DNA of 6,300 nucleotides, from the NCBI GenBank assembly GCA_028714055.1, contig JAQTNB010000079.1:1-6300 (forward strand), given 5' to 3'. The notes under the pieces were generated by a model that was given only the letters and a program-made list of their open reading frames with translations, searched no databases and had not been told where the DNA came from. Source of the DNA: Candidatus Omnitrophota bacterium. Lineage in GTDB: Bacteria > Omnitrophota > Gorgyraeia > Gygaellales > Profunditerraquicolaceae. Positions 5,104 through 6,300 of the stretch are shown here, piece after piece (the first letter of the stretch is position 1; each line of letters begins with the position of its first letter). Both the position numbers and the translations under genes were made by a program.

Positions 5104-6014
5104 TGTCGGCGCAGAGGTTCTTCAATAGAAGGTTGCTGGTTGTGTTACTGGCGGGCACGGCGGTATTGTGCGCCGGCTGTAAGGGGAAGGAAGACCTCCG
5201 CACAAAGCAGAAGACCCCCGAAAAGGTCCCTGTCATGGTCAGCAGGGTTGCTTTGCAGGCGTTTTCCTATTTCATAAATTACGCGGGAGACATTAAAGCG
5301 CAGGATGAGGTCGCGGTATATCCCAAGGTGAGCGGTAAGATCTCCGAAAAGATCAAAGAAGACGGCGCGGCCGTTGCCAAAGGCGACGTGCTGCTTTATA
5401 TCGACCGCGATGAAACCGGGCTTAAGTTTGAAAAAGCGCCGGTCGAGAGTCCCCTGACGGGTGTGGTGGGGAGGATCTATGTTGACCGGGGACAGAACGT
5501 CACGGCGCAGACTGCCGTTGCGCTTGTCGTCAACATGGAGAATGTTAAAATAAACCTTGATGTGCCGGAGAAATATCTTCCCCAGGTTGCCCTGGGGCAG
5601 CAGGCATTTATCGCCGTCGATGCCTATCCGCAGGAAGAATTTAGCGGCACGGTGACCAAGGCCAGCCCGGTTGTTGACACGACCACGCGCACCGCCCCTA
5701 TCGAGATCACCATCGCTAACCCTGAGCACCGGCTTAAGCCGGGGATGTTTGCCAGGGTGCGGCTGGTCCTCAAAGACCTGCAAAGAGTCCCGGTCGTGCT
5801 GCGGGAATCCGTTATCGGCAAAGACCCCGATACCTACGTTTACACGGTCAAAGACGGTAAAGCGGTCCTGCAAAAGGTGGTCCTCGGCATACGCAAAGGC
5901 GCCTATTATGAAGTTAAGGAAGGTTTGAGCGAAGGGGATATGGTCGTGATCATGGGGCAGCAGAAGCTTACCGAGGGCGCTTTGGTGCTTGTAGAAGAAG
6001 AGGGGAAGAAATAA
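5103..6014 (+). CDS. RND efflux periplasmic adaptor (HlyD/MFP family), lipoprotein, hairpin-less
   Basis: A 303-residue membrane fusion protein that should link the inner-membrane RND permease to the outer-membrane channel. The N-terminus is a lipoprotein signal (RR, hydrophobic LLVVLLAGTAVLCAG, then Cys26 as the likely lipidated residue); Cys at -3 is unusual for a lipobox. Domains: lipoyl half 1 at about 69-101 (AVYPKVSGKISEKIKEDG...KGDVLLYID), lipoyl half 2 at about 112-142 (APVESPLTGVVGRIYVDRGQNV), beta-barrel at about 147-223 (including DTTTRTAPIEITIAN and LKPGMFARVRL), and membrane-proximal domain at about 228-298 (VVLRESVIG...VYTVKDG...V-LG...GLSEGD-VV). Only about 10-12 residues (RDETGLKFEK) join the lipoyl halves, where typical adaptors carry an alpha-helical hairpin of dozens of residues. 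The frame is intact, so this looks like a genuine compact form and not a frameshift. It overlaps both neighbours by one base (TAATG). Confidence 0.94.
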   Translation: MSAQRFFNRRLLVVLLAGTAVLCAGCKGKEDLRTKQKTPEKVPVMVSRVALQAFSYFINYAGDIKAQDEVAVYPKVSGKISEKIKEDGAAVAKGDVLLYIDRDETGLKFEKAPVESPLTGVVGRIYVDRGQNVTAQTAVALVVNMENVKINLDVPEKYLPQVALGQQAFIAVDAYPQEEFSGTVTKASPVVDTTTRTAPIEITIANPEHRLKPGMFARVRLVLKDLQRVPVVLRESVIGKDPDTYVYTVKDGKAVLQKVVLGIRKGAYYEVKEGLSEGDMVVIMGQQKLTEGALVLVEEEGKK

Positions 6015-6300
6015 TGAGGCTTCCGGAATTCGGCGTCAAGAGACCGGTCACCAATTTGATGATCTTTTCTTCGATCCTCGTCCTGGCCTTATACAGCCTT
6101 TCCCGCCTGGGGATCGATCTTTTTCCCGAGATCGAGCCTCCGATAATAAGTGTTATCGCGCAGTATCCCGGCGCAAGCCCCGAAGATGTAGAGACCAAGG
6201 TCACCGAAGAGCTGGAGAACCAGCTGGGCACCACCCCCGGATTAGAGAAGATCACCGCGTTTTCCTCAGACGGCATGTCGATTATCAGCCTCAAATTCAT
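6014..6300 (+). CDS. RND efflux permease, N-terminal fragment (3' end outside window)
   Basis: From the ATG at 6014 the frame is open to the window edge, giving 95 residues of a protein normally about 1000 residues long. It begins MRLPEFGVKRPVTNLMIF, the cytoplasmic start of AcrB/HAE1-type RND pumps, then the first transmembrane helix (about 14-31), and then the start of the porter domain: LGIDLFPEIEPPIISVIAQY, PGASPEDVETKVTEELENQL and TPGLEKITAFSSDGMSIISL. These are strong family signatures: the FP-I-PP entry, the PGASPEDVE motif, and the G-SII/V-L strand. RND permeases take up drugs or other compounds from the periplasm or inner membrane and export them using the proton gradient; the proton-relay residues lie beyond the window. 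The fragment looks more like the hydrophobe/amphiphile type than a metal pump, but this is tentative. Its start overlaps the adaptor stop (TAATG), and a purine-rich AGAGGGGAAG just upstream can serve as ribosome site. Confidence 0.93.
   Translation, partial: MRLPEFGVKRPVTNLMIFSSILVLALYSLSRLGIDLFPEIEPPIISVIAQYPGASPEDVETKVTEELENQLGTTPGLEKITAFSSDGMSIISLKF

Noticed and set aside
5674..5679. TTGACA sequence inside the adaptor gene
   Set aside because: No reasonable -10 box occurs at 16-18 bp, the surroundings are GC-rich coding sequence, and no gene starts shortly downstream.
5145..5873. Long open frame of 242 codons on the minus strand
   Set aside because: It is fully antisense to the adaptor gene, whose protein has clear family motifs throughout; the minus-strand translation shows no domain or signal.
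5103..6014. Adaptor as a frameshifted or degraded gene because of its short length
   Set aside because: The frame is intact from lipoprotein signal to the C-terminal domain, all flanking domains are complete, and start and stop overlap the neighbours cleanly, so it is a compact form and not a pseudogene.
5968..6300. Minus-strand open frame reaching the right edge
   Set aside because: It is antisense to the RND permease start, which has unmistakable family motifs in the + frame.

Overview
The window looks like chromosomal DNA of a diderm (Gram-negative-type) bacterium. It encodes a TolC-family outer-membrane channel, a lipoprotein periplasmic adaptor, an RND permease and an L,D-transpeptidase, all of which imply an outer membrane and a peptidoglycan-containing periplasm. 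Base composition appears moderately GC-rich and all supported genes lie on the + strand. Gene content and the compact style (start/stop overlaps, several starts without Shine-Dalgarno) would suit an uncultured lineage such as Omnitrophota or a deltaproteobacterial-type group. That placement is a low-confidence impression, not something the sequence proves.

Left block (1-3287), a tightly packed run of five genes: the 3' end of a coiled-coil protein; a divergent PAP2-family (DUF212/YuiD-like) membrane protein; a membrane-anchored LysM/YkuD L,D-transpeptidase; accA, the carboxyltransferase alpha subunit of acetyl-CoA carboxylase; and a PadR-family regulator whose start codon overlaps the accA stop. 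The theme is cell envelope and lipid supply: a lipid-phosphatase-like membrane protein, a peptidoglycan cross-linking enzyme and the committed step of fatty-acid synthesis.

Intergenic region (3288-3384), the only substantial gap, about 97 bp: it holds a strong sigma-70-like promoter (TTGACA, 17 bp, TATCCT), an imperfect palindrome lying over the -10 and likely transcription start, a longer inverted repeat, and a good ribosome-binding site. No rho-independent terminator is visible for padR.

Right block (3385-6300), a regulated tripartite efflux operon: a MarR-family repressor, a TolC-family channel, a lipoprotein adaptor and the start of an RND permease that runs off the window. Spacing is minimal (3 bp, then two TAATG overlaps), so the four are almost certainly co-transcribed and partly translationally coupled. 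The likely logic is that MarR represses its own promoter until an effector releases it, and the operon then makes a complete envelope-spanning pump.

The most unusual feature is the adaptor: the two halves of its lipoyl domain are joined by only about a dozen residues, so the alpha-helical hairpin that normally meets TolC is missing. I saw no CRISPR array, mobile element, RNA gene or clearly novel system; the rest is a fairly ordinary housekeeping and efflux region.
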